A stretch of DNA of 64,000 nt, taken from Nocardioides gansuensis (GTDB lineage Bacteria; Actinomycetota; Actinomycetes; Propionibacteriales; Nocardioidaceae). The position numbers and the translations under genes are program-made. Numbering within the stretch: position 1 is the first letter of the stretch; each line of letters starts with the position of its first letter. The notes beneath the pieces were generated by a model that was given only the letters and a program-made list of their open reading frames with translations, was not told the DNA's origin and ran no database searches. The stretch covers positions 57,754 through 121,753 of the forward strand of contig NZ_QDGZ01000011.1 in NCBI RefSeq assembly GCF_003076135.1. The letters are read 5' to 3'. Below, one piece after another: positions 52,294 to 59,635 of the stretch.

Positions 52294-53163
52294 ATGGACT
52301 GGTTGCTCCGGGCTGGCGGCGCGCTGATCGTGCTCGTGGTGCTGCGCGACATCTTCCACACGCTGTGGCACCCGCAGGGCTTCGGCTCCCTGGCGCGCGG
52401 TGCGGTCAGGATCGTCTGGCGCGGGCGACACCTGGTCGGCCTGAGGCGCCGTGAGCTGATCGGGCCGTTGGGGATGCTCCTGGCTGTCGCGCTCTGGACA
52501 GCGCTCACCGTCGTCGGATGGGCGCTGATCTACCTGCCCTCGATCTCCGACGGCTTCTACTACGAAGCGTCGCTGCGTCCCGAGCAGTCGTCCGGGTTCG
52601 TCACCGCGCTCTATCTGTCGCTGGTGACAGCAGCGACGCTCGGGTTCGGTGACATCACGCCCGCCAGCAGCGCGCTGCGGTTGCTGACGCCGGTCGAGTC
52701 ATTGATCGGCTTCGTGCTGCTGACCGCCGCGATCTCCTGGATCCTGCAGATCTATCCCGCCTTGGGGCGAAGACGAGCAACGGCCGTTCACCTGCACGCC
52801 CTCGCCGACGACGACACCGCTGCCCTCGTTCGCGACGGCGACCCGGCCATCGCCAGCGGCATCCTTCACGCGGTGAGCCGGGACCTGGCCGTCGTGGCAG
52901 TGGACATGACGCAGTACGCCGAGAGCTACTACTTCGTCGAGAACGACGAGCCCATGTCCTTGGCGGCGAACCTCCCCTACGCATTGGCCCTTGTCGAGGC
53001 GGGCCTCGGAGCAGCCTCCTCAGAGGTCCGCAGTGCCGCGCGGGTGCTCCGGTCCTGCGTGGAGCAGGTGACCGATCGGATTGCGATCACCCATCTGGGG
53101 ACCGAGGGGTCCGTGGAGGAGGTCCTGCGTGCCTTCGCTCAGGACCACCGCCGTCCCGACTGA
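52294..53163 (+). CDS. Two-pore-domain-like cation channel protein
   Basis: 289 residues. Membrane segments near 5-20, 55-80 and 125-150, with a pore region carrying TLGFGD (about residues 114-119) instead of the usual TVGYGD potassium filter, so selectivity may be K+ with altered kinetics. The C-terminal 140 residues form a soluble helical domain without an RCK/TrkA motif. Similar actinobacterial proteins are annotated as ion channel family and are uncharacterised. Its 3' 144 bases overlap the convergent PAP2 gene. Confidence 0.8.
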   Translation: MDWLLRAGGALIVLVVLRDIFHTLWHPQGFGSLARGAVRIVWRGRHLVGLRRRELIGPLGMLLAVALWTALTVVGWALIYLPSISDGFYYEASLRPEQSSGFVTALYLSLVTAATLGFGDITPASSALRLLTPVESLIGFVLLTAAISWILQIYPALGRRRATAVHLHALADDDTAALVRDGDPAIASGILHAVSRDLAVVAVDMTQYAESYYFVENDEPMSLAANLPYALALVEAGLGAASSEVRSAARVLRSCVEQVTDRIAITHLGTEGSVEEVLRAFAQDHRRPD

Positions 53164-53988
53164 CCTGCGGGGAACCGTCCCCAGACCAAGGCGCCAGACG
53201 ACAGCAACGACAGCCCAGCCCGCAACGACGTCGAGCACCCAGTGGTTTCCCGTGCCGACGACGACGAATGCGGTGAGCCCGGCGTGCGACCAGGCCAGCG
53301 TCCGTGCGGCCCGGCTCGCCGTCGTCGCGCTCACGGCCAGCGCCACCCACAGCGCCCACCCGGCGTGCATGCTCGGGAACGCCGCCAGCTGGTTGGTCAT
53401 CCACCCCAGCCCCTGCGGCGCCGAGGCCGCCTCGCCCCACCAGCCGCTGTCGGCGTGCAGTGCGAGCACGTCGGTCCAGCCGGCCATCAGCCGCGGGGGA
53501 GCGGTGGGGAGGAGGAGGTACGCCGCGAGCGCGAGGACCGTCGCGGCGACGAGCGCCGTCCTCGCGCGGGCGTAGACGGGCCGGTGCCGCCGGAAGAGCC
53601 AGACCAGGACGACCGCAGTGACGACGTAGTGGGCGGTGGCGTAGTGATAGCTCGCCAGCAGCCCGGCCAGGGGGTTGTCGACGAACCAGCCGCTGACCGC
53701 TGCCTCGACGTCGAGGCCGGCCAGGTGCTCGAGCTGCAGCAGCGCCCTGGCCCGGTCGACGGCTGGCGCGAGTGCGTCGTCGGCGAAGATCCGCGACACG
53801 GCGTACGCGAGGTAGAGACCGGCCAGCACCCACAGCTCGCGCAGTGCGGGACGTCGGCTAGCCGAGCGGAGTCGCCTGGTCGAGCGGAGTCGGCTGGTCG
53901 AGCAAAGTCGAGACCTCGCCGGTCTCGCTGGTTGAGGACGCGCGCCAGCGCCGTCAGGAAACCGAGGTTGTGGGGCGAGCAGCGTCAC
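53020..53988 (-). CDS. PAP2-superfamily membrane phosphatase (inositolphosphotransferase-like)
   Basis: 322 residues if GTG 53988 is used. About six membrane segments. Active-site pieces are LLPTAPPRL, AFPSMHAGW (first His) and VVGTGNHWVLDVVAGW (second His, Asp), matching the PAP2_3/IPC synthase group, which acts on lipid phosphates. Residues about 17-43 derive from a chromosomal repeat copy (Ser/Arg-rich), and GTG 53988 has a poorly spaced ribosome site, so a later start such as GTG 53832 just before the first membrane helix is credible. The 48-residue tail is read from DNA that also encodes the end of the convergent channel gene. Confidence 0.8.
   Translation of the reverse strand: MTLLAPQPRFPDGAGARPQPARPARSRLCSTSRLRSTRRLRSASRRPALRELWVLAGLYLAYAVSRIFADDALAPAVDRARALLQLEHLAGLDVEAAVSGWFVDNPLAGLLASYHYATAHYVVTAVVLVWLFRRHRPVYARARTALVAATVLALAAYLLLPTAPPRLMAGWTDVLALHADSGWWGEAASAPQGLGWMTNQLAAFPSMHAGWALWVALAVSATTASRAARTLAWSHAGLTAFVVVGTGNHWVLDVVAGWAVVAVVWRLGLGTVPRRSVGTAVVLSEGTQDLLHGPLGPQMGDRNPIGHLLHAGPEHPRGTADL
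53859..53937. repeat. Dispersed repeat at the 5' end of the PAP2 frame
   Basis: Three near copies of GCCGAGCGGAGTCGCCTGGT type: CCGAGCGGAGTCG, TGGTCGAGCGGAGTCGG, then CTGGTCGAGCAAAGTCGAGA, ending CTCGCTGGTTGAGGA. It is the same family as at 22291, and lies over the doubtful N-terminal codons of the PAP2 gene. Confidence 0.8.
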
Positions 53989-54086
53989 CCCTCAAGGCAA
54001 CCGTTGGGCGCGCCATACGCCCATCGGGCGGAGCCCGGCGCGGTCCCTGAACCGGATCTCAGGGACGCACCGGGGTCACCCCTCGG

Positions 54087-54806
54087 TCAGACGCGCCGCA
54101 GGACCGCCGTGACCTTGCCGAGGATCGTGGCCTGGGCGCCGTCGATCGGCTCGTAGGCGTCGTTGTGGGGGAGCAGCCAGACCTTGCCGTCCTTGCGCTG
54201 GAAGGTCTTCACGGTGGCCTCGCCGTCGATCATCGCGGCGACGATCTCGCCGTTGACGGCGTCGGGCTGCTGGCGGATCACGACGTAGTCGCCGTTGCAG
54301 ATGGCGGCGTCGATCATCGAGTCTCCGGACACCTCGAGCAGGAAGAGCGTGCCGTCGCCGACGAGCTGCTTGGGCAGCGGGAAGACGTCCTCGACGCGCT
54401 CCTCGGCGAGGATCGGGCCGCCGGCGGCGATGCGGCCGACCAGCGGGACGTTGGCGGCCTCGGGCGCGACGTCGCCGACCCCGGTGACGTCCGCCGAGGT
54501 CTCGTCGGCGCTGCTGATGGAGCGGCGGGCGGCCATCACCTCGGGCAGGAAGACCTCGATGGCGCGCGGCCGGTTGGGGTCGCGCTTGAGGAAGCCCTTC
54601 TCCTCGAGCGTGCGCAGCTGGTGGGCGACGCTGGACGAGCTGGTCAGCCCTACGGCGGTGCCGATCTCGCGCATCGACGGCGGGTAGCCCCGCATCTCGA
54701 TGGAGTCCTTGATCGTCGCGAGCACGCGCTGCTGGCGCGGGGTCAGGCCCGTGGCGTCGGGCGGCCCGTCGGGCATCTCGATCACCTTCGTGTCCTTGCG
54801 GGCCAT
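54087..54806 (-). CDS. lexA: SOS repressor LexA
   Basis: 239 residues from ATG 54806. N-terminal winged helix (LTPRQQRVLATIKDSIEMRG, PPSMREIGTAVGLTSSSSVA), a linker rich in Ala/Asp, and the S24 self-cleavage domain. The cleavage site is Ala128-Gly129 in GRIAAGG, with the Ser163 (SGDSM) and Lys200 (ATVKTF) dyad. RecA-bound single-strand DNA triggers cleavage and induces DNA repair genes. A near-perfect SOS box at 54883-54898 indicates autoregulation. The PAP2 gene lies 98 bases downstream on the same strand. Confidence 0.96.
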   Translation of the reverse strand: MARKDTKVIEMPDGPPDATGLTPRQQRVLATIKDSIEMRGYPPSMREIGTAVGLTSSSSVAHQLRTLEEKGFLKRDPNRPRAIEVFLPEVMAARRSISSADETSADVTGVGDVAPEAANVPLVGRIAAGGPILAEERVEDVFPLPKQLVGDGTLFLLEVSGDSMIDAAICNGDYVVIRQQPDAVNGEIVAAMIDGEATVKTFQRKDGKVWLLPHNDAYEPIDGAQATILGKVTAVLRRV

Positions 54807-54882
54807 GGGTCCTCCTGTGGCTGTGCTCGTCTGGCTGGTGTGGCGTCCGGTGAGGCCACGGTAGTCCTCCCGGCGACGAGGT

Positions 54883-54898
54883 TCAAACATCTGTTCGA
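54883..54898. promoter_or_regulatory. SOS (LexA) box between lexA and an SDR gene
   Basis: TCAAACATCTGTTCGA differs at one position from the actinobacterial consensus TCGAAC-N4-GTTCGA. It lies 77 bases upstream of the lexA start and 29 bases before the divergent SDR start, so LexA may regulate both. Confidence 0.85.
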
Positions 54899-54926
54899 AG
54901 GGGCGTGTCGGGGCATGATCTGCCCC

Positions 54927-55724
54927 ATGAGCGCGCCTTCTCGCCCCGTTGCTGTGGTGACCGGGGCCGCCCGCGGCATCGGCCGGGCCATCGCCGCCAC
55001 CCTCGTCTCCCGCGGCTGGGCGGTCGTGGTGACCGACGCCGACGGCGCCGCGGCCGCTGCCACCGCGGCCCAGATCGGTGCGGTCGCCAGCCTCGCGCAG
55101 GACGTCCGGGACGCCGGCTCGCACGGTGTCGTGGCTGCGGAGGCAGCGCAGCACGGCGTACTCACCGCCTGGTTCAACAACGCCGGCGTCGGCGACGACG
55201 GCTCGCTCGCCGAGCTGACCGAGGACCAGGTCCGCAGGCTCGTCGACGTGAACCTCCTCGGCATGGTGTGGGGGATGCGCGCAGCCCTCGCCGCCTTCGG
55301 CCCGGCGGGTGGCGACATCGTCAACGTGGCGTCGCTGTCCGGCCTCGGGCCGGTGCCGGGGCTGTCGATGTACGCCGCGACGAAGGCCGGGGTCGTGTCG
55401 CTGACCCAGTCGGTCGACGCCGAGACGCCGCGGTCCGTGCGGCTGCACGCCCTTTGTCCGGACGGCGTGGACACGGACCTGGTCGGGGGGATGGACCAGT
55501 CCGGCCTGGCCGTCGCGCTGATCCACTCCGGTGGGCGGCTGCTCATCGTCTCTGAGGTCGCCGACGCCGCTGTCGCACTCGTCGGAACGCACCGGGTCGT
55601 GCAGACCCTGCCCGCCTGGCGGGGTGGGCTGATGCGGTTCTCGTCGCTCGCGCCGCGGGTCTCAGCGCGGCTCGTCGGGGTGGTGGCTGCCCAGGGACGG
55701 CGGGCGATGGAGCGGGCTCGGTAA
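54927..55724 (+). CDS. SDR-family oxidoreductase
   Basis: 265 residues from ATG 54927; an in-frame ATG at 54915 is possible. NAD(P) site TGAARGIG (12-19), FNNAG near 83-87, catalytic Ser in VNVASLSG and Tyr-x3-Lys in MYAATKAGV. The C-terminal part is variable, with a basic tail that may lie at the membrane. Its substrate is unknown; relatives include retinol/steroid-type dehydrogenases. It is divergent from lexA across a shared SOS box only 29 bases before the start, so DNA damage may influence it. Confidence 0.88.
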   Translation: MSAPSRPVAVVTGAARGIGRAIAATLVSRGWAVVVTDADGAAAAATAAQIGAVASLAQDVRDAGSHGVVAAEAAQHGVLTAWFNNAGVGDDGSLAELTEDQVRRLVDVNLLGMVWGMRAALAAFGPAGGDIVNVASLSGLGPVPGLSMYAATKAGVVSLTQSVDAETPRSVRLHALCPDGVDTDLVGGMDQSGLAVALIHSGGRLLIVSEVADAAVALVGTHRVVQTLPAWRGGLMRFSSLAPRVSARLVGVVAAQGRRAMERAR

Positions 55725-55746
55725 GCGCTCTGCATTGAGTCGCGGG

Positions 55747-55776
55747 GTGACTCATGGTGAGTCACGGTGACTCACC
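55747..55776. other. Nested TGASTCA inverted repeats downstream of the SDR gene
   Basis: GTGACTCA (55747-55754) pairs with TGAGTCAC (55758-55765), and GGTGAGTCAC (55756-55765) pairs with GTGACTCACC (55767-55776), so two mutually exclusive hairpins can form. It could be a terminator for the SDR gene or a protein-binding dyad. The rest of the stretch to 55903 holds no recognisable gene. Confidence 0.55.
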
Positions 55777-55903
55777 GGGGAAACCCGACCGTCCCGCATT
55801 GCGCGGGCCTCCCGGCGCGTCAAACATGAGGAAGTCTTTCCTCGTGCCTCGACTGAGCCTGAGCTCGGGCGGCAGACGGGAGTTCATCCTGTTCGGCACG
55901 CCG

Positions 55904-56788
55904 TCAGCGCTTGACGAGCAGCGGCTTCGCCTCCAGTACGGAGATCTGCTGGGGCGTGCCTTCGATGGTCACTGTGCCGGCCACGTCCTGCCACGGGTTG
56001 TCGGTGCCCTTCACCCTCCACCTGGCAGCCCATGTGGTGTCCACGCTCACGGGGATCTTCTCGCCGACCTTCGAGTAGGTGTGGGTGATGAGGGTGGAGA
56101 CATCTGCGCCCTCGGTCCAGGGCTTGCCCGGCCAGTCCGTCAGGCGTGGTGTGGAGCCGTCGCCGAAGTGCCACTTGAACGACTGGGGCCAGATCTCCAA
56201 GGAGACCGTGATCTTGACCGGGTCGAGTGCGACGTCCGTCGTGAAGCGCTCGGCCTGTGAGGAGAAGATCGTGTCGAGGTTGACGAGCGTCCTACCGCCC
56301 GGCGGCTGCACGACGAGGGACGAGGTCGGCAGGCCGACCTTCCTGAAGGCCTTCGCCACTTCGGCCGGGATGTCGATGGGCTTGCCCTTGGTGGCCTCTT
56401 CTTCCTTGATGCACTCGTAAGTGTCAGTGGTTGACGTTCCGTCGGCAGCGTGTGTGATCACCGTGAACACGAGGCCGCCTTCGCACTCAAGCTGCTTGCC
56501 GGTACAGCCGAAACCGTTGTCCAGGCCGACCGCACCGCCGTGCTCGCACTGGGGGATCAAGGTAGGAGGAACCGTCTCCGAAACCGACGTGGTGACTACT
56601 TGGCTCTGTTCGGTCGGGTTCTCGGAATTCGATGCCTCATCCGTCTCGGTGAATTCGGTGTAGAAGACATCGTCGTTCTCTTCTGCGCCCACCTCGGGCT
56701 CGTCGCCACTCGCCGACGACATCGACGCCGGCCACATGAAGAGCGTGAAGAGCAAGGCCAGTCCGCAGAGCGTAAGGAGCGCCCTCAT
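55904..56788 (-). CDS. Secreted PKD-domain protein of unknown function
   Basis: 294 residues from ATG 56788, which overlaps the stop of the upstream lipoprotein gene (ATGA). The frame continues ten codons upstream, but the coupling supports this start. A signal peptide or membrane anchor covers residues 4-22. An acidic linker, a Cys-rich segment (four Cys between about 80 and 130) and a PKD-like fold follow (FKWHFGDGSTPRLTDWPG, then LITHTYSKVGEKIPVSV). It pairs with a DUF6318-type lipoprotein, a combination seen in Nocardioidaceae without known function. Base composition is less GC-biased than neighbouring core genes. Confidence 0.75.
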   Translation of the reverse strand: MRALLTLCGLALLFTLFMWPASMSSASGDEPEVGAEENDDVFYTEFTETDEASNSENPTEQSQVVTTSVSETVPPTLIPQCEHGGAVGLDNGFGCTGKQLECEGGLVFTVITHAADGTSTTDTYECIKEEEATKGKPIDIPAEVAKAFRKVGLPTSSLVVQPPGGRTLVNLDTIFSSQAERFTTDVALDPVKITVSLEIWPQSFKWHFGDGSTPRLTDWPGKPWTEGADVSTLITHTYSKVGEKIPVSVDTTWAARWRVKGTDNPWQDVAGTVTIEGTPQQISVLEAKPLLVKR

Positions 56789-57336
56789 TCGACCGGGGCC
56801 ACTTCGTGCATCTTCCACTGATCTCCCCGCCAGAAGAACGTCGCCGCCAAGGTCTTCCGACCCCTGGCGGTTTCGTGGACCTTCTTCTCGTCAGGCAACT
56901 TCACGCGGGCTGCTGGTTGAAGCACTCGAACTGCCACCTGCCAAGCTGGTGGGTCGTACTTCGTTGGCGATGAGATCTGCAGAATCTGCCAGGGCTTGCT
57001 GTCATAGATCCCACCCGGTTGGTGCAACCTCTGAGCCAGCTCGGCCACGTTGTTGCAGGTGGCGCAATCCTTGGTGCTGACTCCGAGCAGCGGCTCCGTT
57101 TCGCCCTCGAGCCTTGCAACGTTCAGCAGGTCGAACCAATGCCTGACGAACGCCACGGCCCCGTCGTCCGTCTTCGCTTCCCACGGCTCCGGCGTCGGCG
57201 CCGGCTCGGACGCCTCGGGCGAAGAACTCGCTGACTCCGTCGGCATGATCGGCTCCGGCTTCTCACCAGAGCAGGCGCTGAGAGCGAGGAGGGGCAGGGC
57301 GAGCAGAGCGCTGGCCGTGCGGCGTACCCAAGTCAC
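56785..57336 (-). CDS. DUF6318-type lipoprotein
   Basis: 183 residues from GTG 57336. Signal peptide with lipobox LALSAC, Cys22 lipidated, then a Ser/Pro/Glu-rich linker. The domain (about 60-183) has FVRHWFDLLNVARLEGETEP, CATCNNVAELAQRLHQPGG, a strand region and TLAATFFWRGDQWKMHEV. The paired Cys (CATC) and the fold pattern match DUF6318. Function unknown. It precedes and overlaps the PKD protein, so the two probably form one exported unit. The frame is open for 57 codons upstream, but without family features. Confidence 0.75.
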   Translation of the reverse strand: MTWVRRTASALLALPLLALSACSGEKPEPIMPTESASSSPEASEPAPTPEPWEAKTDDGAVAFVRHWFDLLNVARLEGETEPLLGVSTKDCATCNNVAELAQRLHQPGGIYDSKPWQILQISSPTKYDPPAWQVAVRVLQPAARVKLPDEKKVHETARGRKTLAATFFWRGDQWKMHEVAPVE

Positions 57337-57464
57337 AAGGACCCCCAATCCCGAGAGCGGCCGGACCCGACCAGCCGAGAAAAAGGTAGGCCGCGGAGCG
57401 CCCCGGCGCCATGTCTGGCCCCGCACCTGTGGAGAACCAGCGAGCGGGGGACGGCCGACAGCCA

Positions 57465-57547
57465 TCGAACACGTGTTTGATCTCATGCTTGATCTGTTCG
57501 AACACATGCTCTACCGTCGTACACACGTTCGATCGAAACTCTGATCG
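57465..57547. promoter_or_regulatory. Cluster of SOS-like and other palindromes between DUF6318 and LysM genes
   Basis: TCGAACACGTGTTTGA (57465-57480) is one base from a perfect TCGAAC-N4-GTTCGA site. TGTTCGAACA (57495-57504) and TTCGATCGAA (57538-57547) are further perfect palindromes. They lie 160 to 93 bases before the LysM gene. LexA control of this gene is likely, as for the mycobacterial gene at this position. The remaining bases of 57337-57639 hold no gene. Confidence 0.65.
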
Positions 57548-57639
57548 ACCATGAGCTCCAGACTCGATGTCGGTGGTCAGGTCTAGAACTTCCCTCGAGC
57601 GACAGACACCAGGCTGACGCCCTTCCCCAGGAGGCCTCC

Positions 57640-58005
57640 ATGAGTACCATGACGATCACCCCGAGCTTCGCATCGACTGTCCGTGCGACGCGCCGCCCCC
57701 AGCAGCCCTCGAGCGTGCGGCTCACCCGGCGCGGGCGGCTGGTCGTGTTCGTGGCGGCCCTGATGCTCGTGCTGATGGCCGGCTTCTTCCTGGGCTCCGG
57801 CGCGGTCGGCACTGGTGAGGCCGGCAAGCCCGAGCCCACCGAGATCGTCATGGTCGGCACCGGCGACACGCTGTGGGGGATCGCCGCCGAGCTGGCCGAG
57901 GACGGCGAGGTGCGCAGCATGATGCGCGAGATCCAGGAGCTCAACGCTCTGGACTCGGTGAGCCTGACCGCGGGCCAGCGCCTGCGCGTGCCGCTGTCGG
58001 AGTGA
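57640..58005 (+). CDS. LysM-domain membrane protein (Rv2719c/ChiZ-position gene)
   Basis: 121 residues from ATG 57640 (GGAGGCCTCC upstream). A basic N-terminus, one membrane segment (about 34-54, LVVFVAALMLVLMAGFFLG) and a C-terminal LysM domain (VMVGTGDTLWGIAAELAE ... LNALDSVSLTAGQRLRVPL) that binds peptidoglycan. In Mycobacterium the order lexA-Rv2719c-nrdR is conserved, and Rv2719c is a DNA-damage-induced LysM protein that delays cell division. The same place and layout suggest an SOS cell-division inhibitor here, supported by SOS-like boxes upstream. Confidence 0.85.
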   Translation: MSTMTITPSFASTVRATRRPQQPSSVRLTRRGRLVVFVAALMLVLMAGFFLGSGAVGTGEAGKPEPTEIVMVGTGDTLWGIAAELAEDGEVRSMMREIQELNALDSVSLTAGQRLRVPLSE

Positions 58006-58091
58006 CAGCGGAGTGGTCGTGCTGTCGCCAGACAGCCAGATGACGTCCCGCCGGTCGCCTCGACCCCGGCCGGCGGGCACGGGGAAGACCC

Positions 58092-58134
58092 CGGGCGGTG
58101 CCACCCTCTTGGGGAAGAGGGGTGGCACCGCCCG
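58092..58134 (+). terminator. Strong hairpin after the LysM gene
   Basis: CGGGCGGTGCCACCC.TCTT (from 58092) pairs with AAGAGGGGTGGCACCGCCCG (to 58134) with a single bulge and a GGGG-type loop. It lies 87 bases after the stop, between convergent genes. Confidence 0.8.
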
Positions 58135-58207
58135 AGTCATGTCGCGGGCGGCCCACGTCGGACAGCGCGGTCGTTCACTGCCACCAGGTGGCAGCAATCC
58201 ACCGCGG

Positions 58208-58543
58208 TCACCGAGCGGCGCGGCGCCCTCCGGTGGGTCGGGCGACGGCGGGGTCGGCGGCGAGGCCGAGGGTGCGCATGAGTCGTACGCCGAGCATCAG
58301 GCCGGCGAAGAGGCAGGCGATCGCGCCTACGGTGGCGAGCGCCAGCAGGCCCCAGGCCGACGACTCGCCGCCCCGCGCCGAGACCCCGAAGTCGATCGCC
58401 ATGTAGACGAGGTAGCCCCAGGCTACGACGCAGGCGGTGAGGCCGGCAGCCAGGGGAACGGTGGCGCGACCGAAGGAGCGCTGCGCCTTCTCAGCTCGGC
58501 GCGCGCCTGCACGCTTGCCCGCCTCCGGGGTCCCCGTCGTCAC
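58208..58543 (-). CDS. Small membrane protein of unknown function
   Basis: 111 residues from GTG 58543. A basic N-terminus (rich in Arg, Lys and Ala) and two to three membrane segments (about 30-48 and 62-85) separated by a short polar loop, with a basic C-terminus. No family recognised. It is convergent with the LysM gene and divergent from nrdR across a long intergenic stretch holding a repeat and NrdR boxes. Real coding is supported by hydrophobic pattern and codon use, not by similarity. Confidence 0.65.
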   Translation of the reverse strand: MTTGTPEAGKRAGARRAEKAQRSFGRATVPLAAGLTACVVAWGYLVYMAIDFGVSARGGESSAWGLLALATVGAIACLFAGLMLGVRLMRTLGLAADPAVARPTGGRRAAR

Positions 58544-58597
58544 GGGAGCATTCTGTCTGACGCGTGCAATTCAGGAGGCGGTTACGGCGAGGGTCTT

Positions 58598-58648
58598 GAT
58601 GGTCTCGATACGCCCGCTCGTTCCTCGCGGGCTACTCGACCACCGACT
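58598..58648. repeat. Dispersed inverted repeat upstream of nrdR
   Basis: TGATGGTCTCGATACGCCCG, CTCGTTCCTCGCGGGC, TACTCGACCACCGAC. It contains both family ends (GGTCTCGATACGC and GCTACTCGACCACC) and an internal CGCCCG/CGGGC pairing. Confidence 0.8.
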
Positions 58649-58821
58649 ACGGCGGGCGCGCGGCGCGTGAGCAAGCCCCGCAACGCCCGGGACACGCCGT
58701 ACGGAGAAGCCAAATTCCGTGTGGTCCAAGGCACTGACCTGCGGTTTTACCTGGCCTTGGCGTGGCCCGCCAGAAGTCGTCGCCGTTCCGCTTGCCAAGG
58801 CTCGGGAGCCGACGTACGGTT

Positions 58822-58873
58822 ACCACTACATCTAGTAGTTACACCGTTGTGGTTTTCCACATCTAGTTCACAA
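58822..58873 (+). promoter_or_regulatory. Two NrdR boxes upstream of nrdR-nrdJ
   Basis: ACCACTACATCTAGTAGTT (58822-58840) and TTTTCCACATCTAGTTCAC (58853-58871) share the core ACATCTAGT, and the cores start 31 bp apart (58828 and 58859), three helical turns, as is normal for NrdR boxes. NrdR bound with dATP/ATP would repress its own gene and nrdJ. Confidence 0.85.
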
Positions 58874-59010
58874 GAGCCGGGTGGGAAGTGCACAGCCAGA
58901 CGGCGTGACTCCACAGGAATCGGCTGCTCATCCACAGGCATACACGCCCTCTCGGGGGTGTTCTAGTCATGCCCGGGAGTTCAGCCAGGCCACGCGAGAG
59001 GAGGCCCGGA

Positions 59011-59514
59011 ATGCACTGCCCGTACTGCCGCAACACCGACACCCGGGTCCTCGACTCGCGCGTGGCCGACGACGGCAGCAGCATCCGCCGGCGGCGTACC
59101 TGCTCGTCCTGCGAGCGGCGGTTCACCACCGTGGAGCAGATGCAGCTGACCGTGCTCAAGCGCAGCGGCGCCACCGAGCCGTTCACCCGTGAGAAGGCGG
59201 TCGCCGGCGTTCGGAAGGCCTGCAAGGGCCGCCCGGTCACCGAGGACCAGCTCGCCTGCCTCGGACAGGCGGTCGAGGACGCGCTGCGGCTCAGCGGCCA
59301 GGCGGAGGTTCCGGCGCACGAGGTGGGCTTGGCGATCCTCGCGCCGCTCCGCGAGCTCGACGAGGTCGCCTACCTCCGCTTCGCCAGCGTCTACCGCGCG
59401 TTCGAGTCGGCCGACGACTTCGAGGACGAGATCGCCATGCTGCGCGCCGAGCGTGGTCTCGAGACGGGCGCTAGCGCGCCCTCCTCGACCACCGAGATGG
59501 CCCAGACGGGCTGA
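59011..59514 (+). CDS. nrdR: Ribonucleotide reductase repressor NrdR
   Basis: 167 residues from ATG 59011 (GAGGAGGCCCGGA upstream). An N-terminal zinc ribbon (CPYC and CSSC) precedes a basic segment (RRRRTCSSCERRFTT) and the ATP-cone domain (VLKRSGATEPFTREKAVAGV, KACKGRPVT). The ATP cone senses dATP/ATP and controls DNA binding. The last 20 residues (about 148-162) are encoded by a copy of the dispersed repeat, extending the usual C-terminus. Two NrdR boxes lie upstream. It is co-directional with nrdJ, 121 bases apart. Confidence 0.95.
   Translation: MHCPYCRNTDTRVLDSRVADDGSSIRRRRTCSSCERRFTTVEQMQLTVLKRSGATEPFTREKAVAGVRKACKGRPVTEDQLACLGQAVEDALRLSGQAEVPAHEVGLAILAPLRELDEVAYLRFASVYRAFESADDFEDEIAMLRAERGLETGASAPSSTTEMAQTG
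59453..59496. repeat. Dispersed repeat copy at the 3' end of nrdR
   Basis: GTGGTCTCGAGACGGGCGCT, AGCGCGCCCTCCTCGACCAC, CGAG. It contains the family ends GTGGTCTCGA and CTCGACCAC with an inverted centre (GGGCGCTAGCGCGCCC). It encodes the terminal residues of NrdR in frame. Confidence 0.85.
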
Positions 59515-59635
59515 CACAGACTGCCCGGCACGGCGTGGGGAAGCGGCGTGCCGGGCTTACCACCTTGGGGCAACACCCCTGCATCACCCACACAGCAGCA
59601 CCACACCAGCAGGCAACGGGATCGAAGGAGCACGC

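Noticed and set aside
58543..59635. B12 riboswitch upstream of the B12-dependent reductase
   Set aside because: I looked for a B12-box-like segment and the multi-stem layout before nrdR and nrdJ and did not see it; the NrdR boxes explain regulation.
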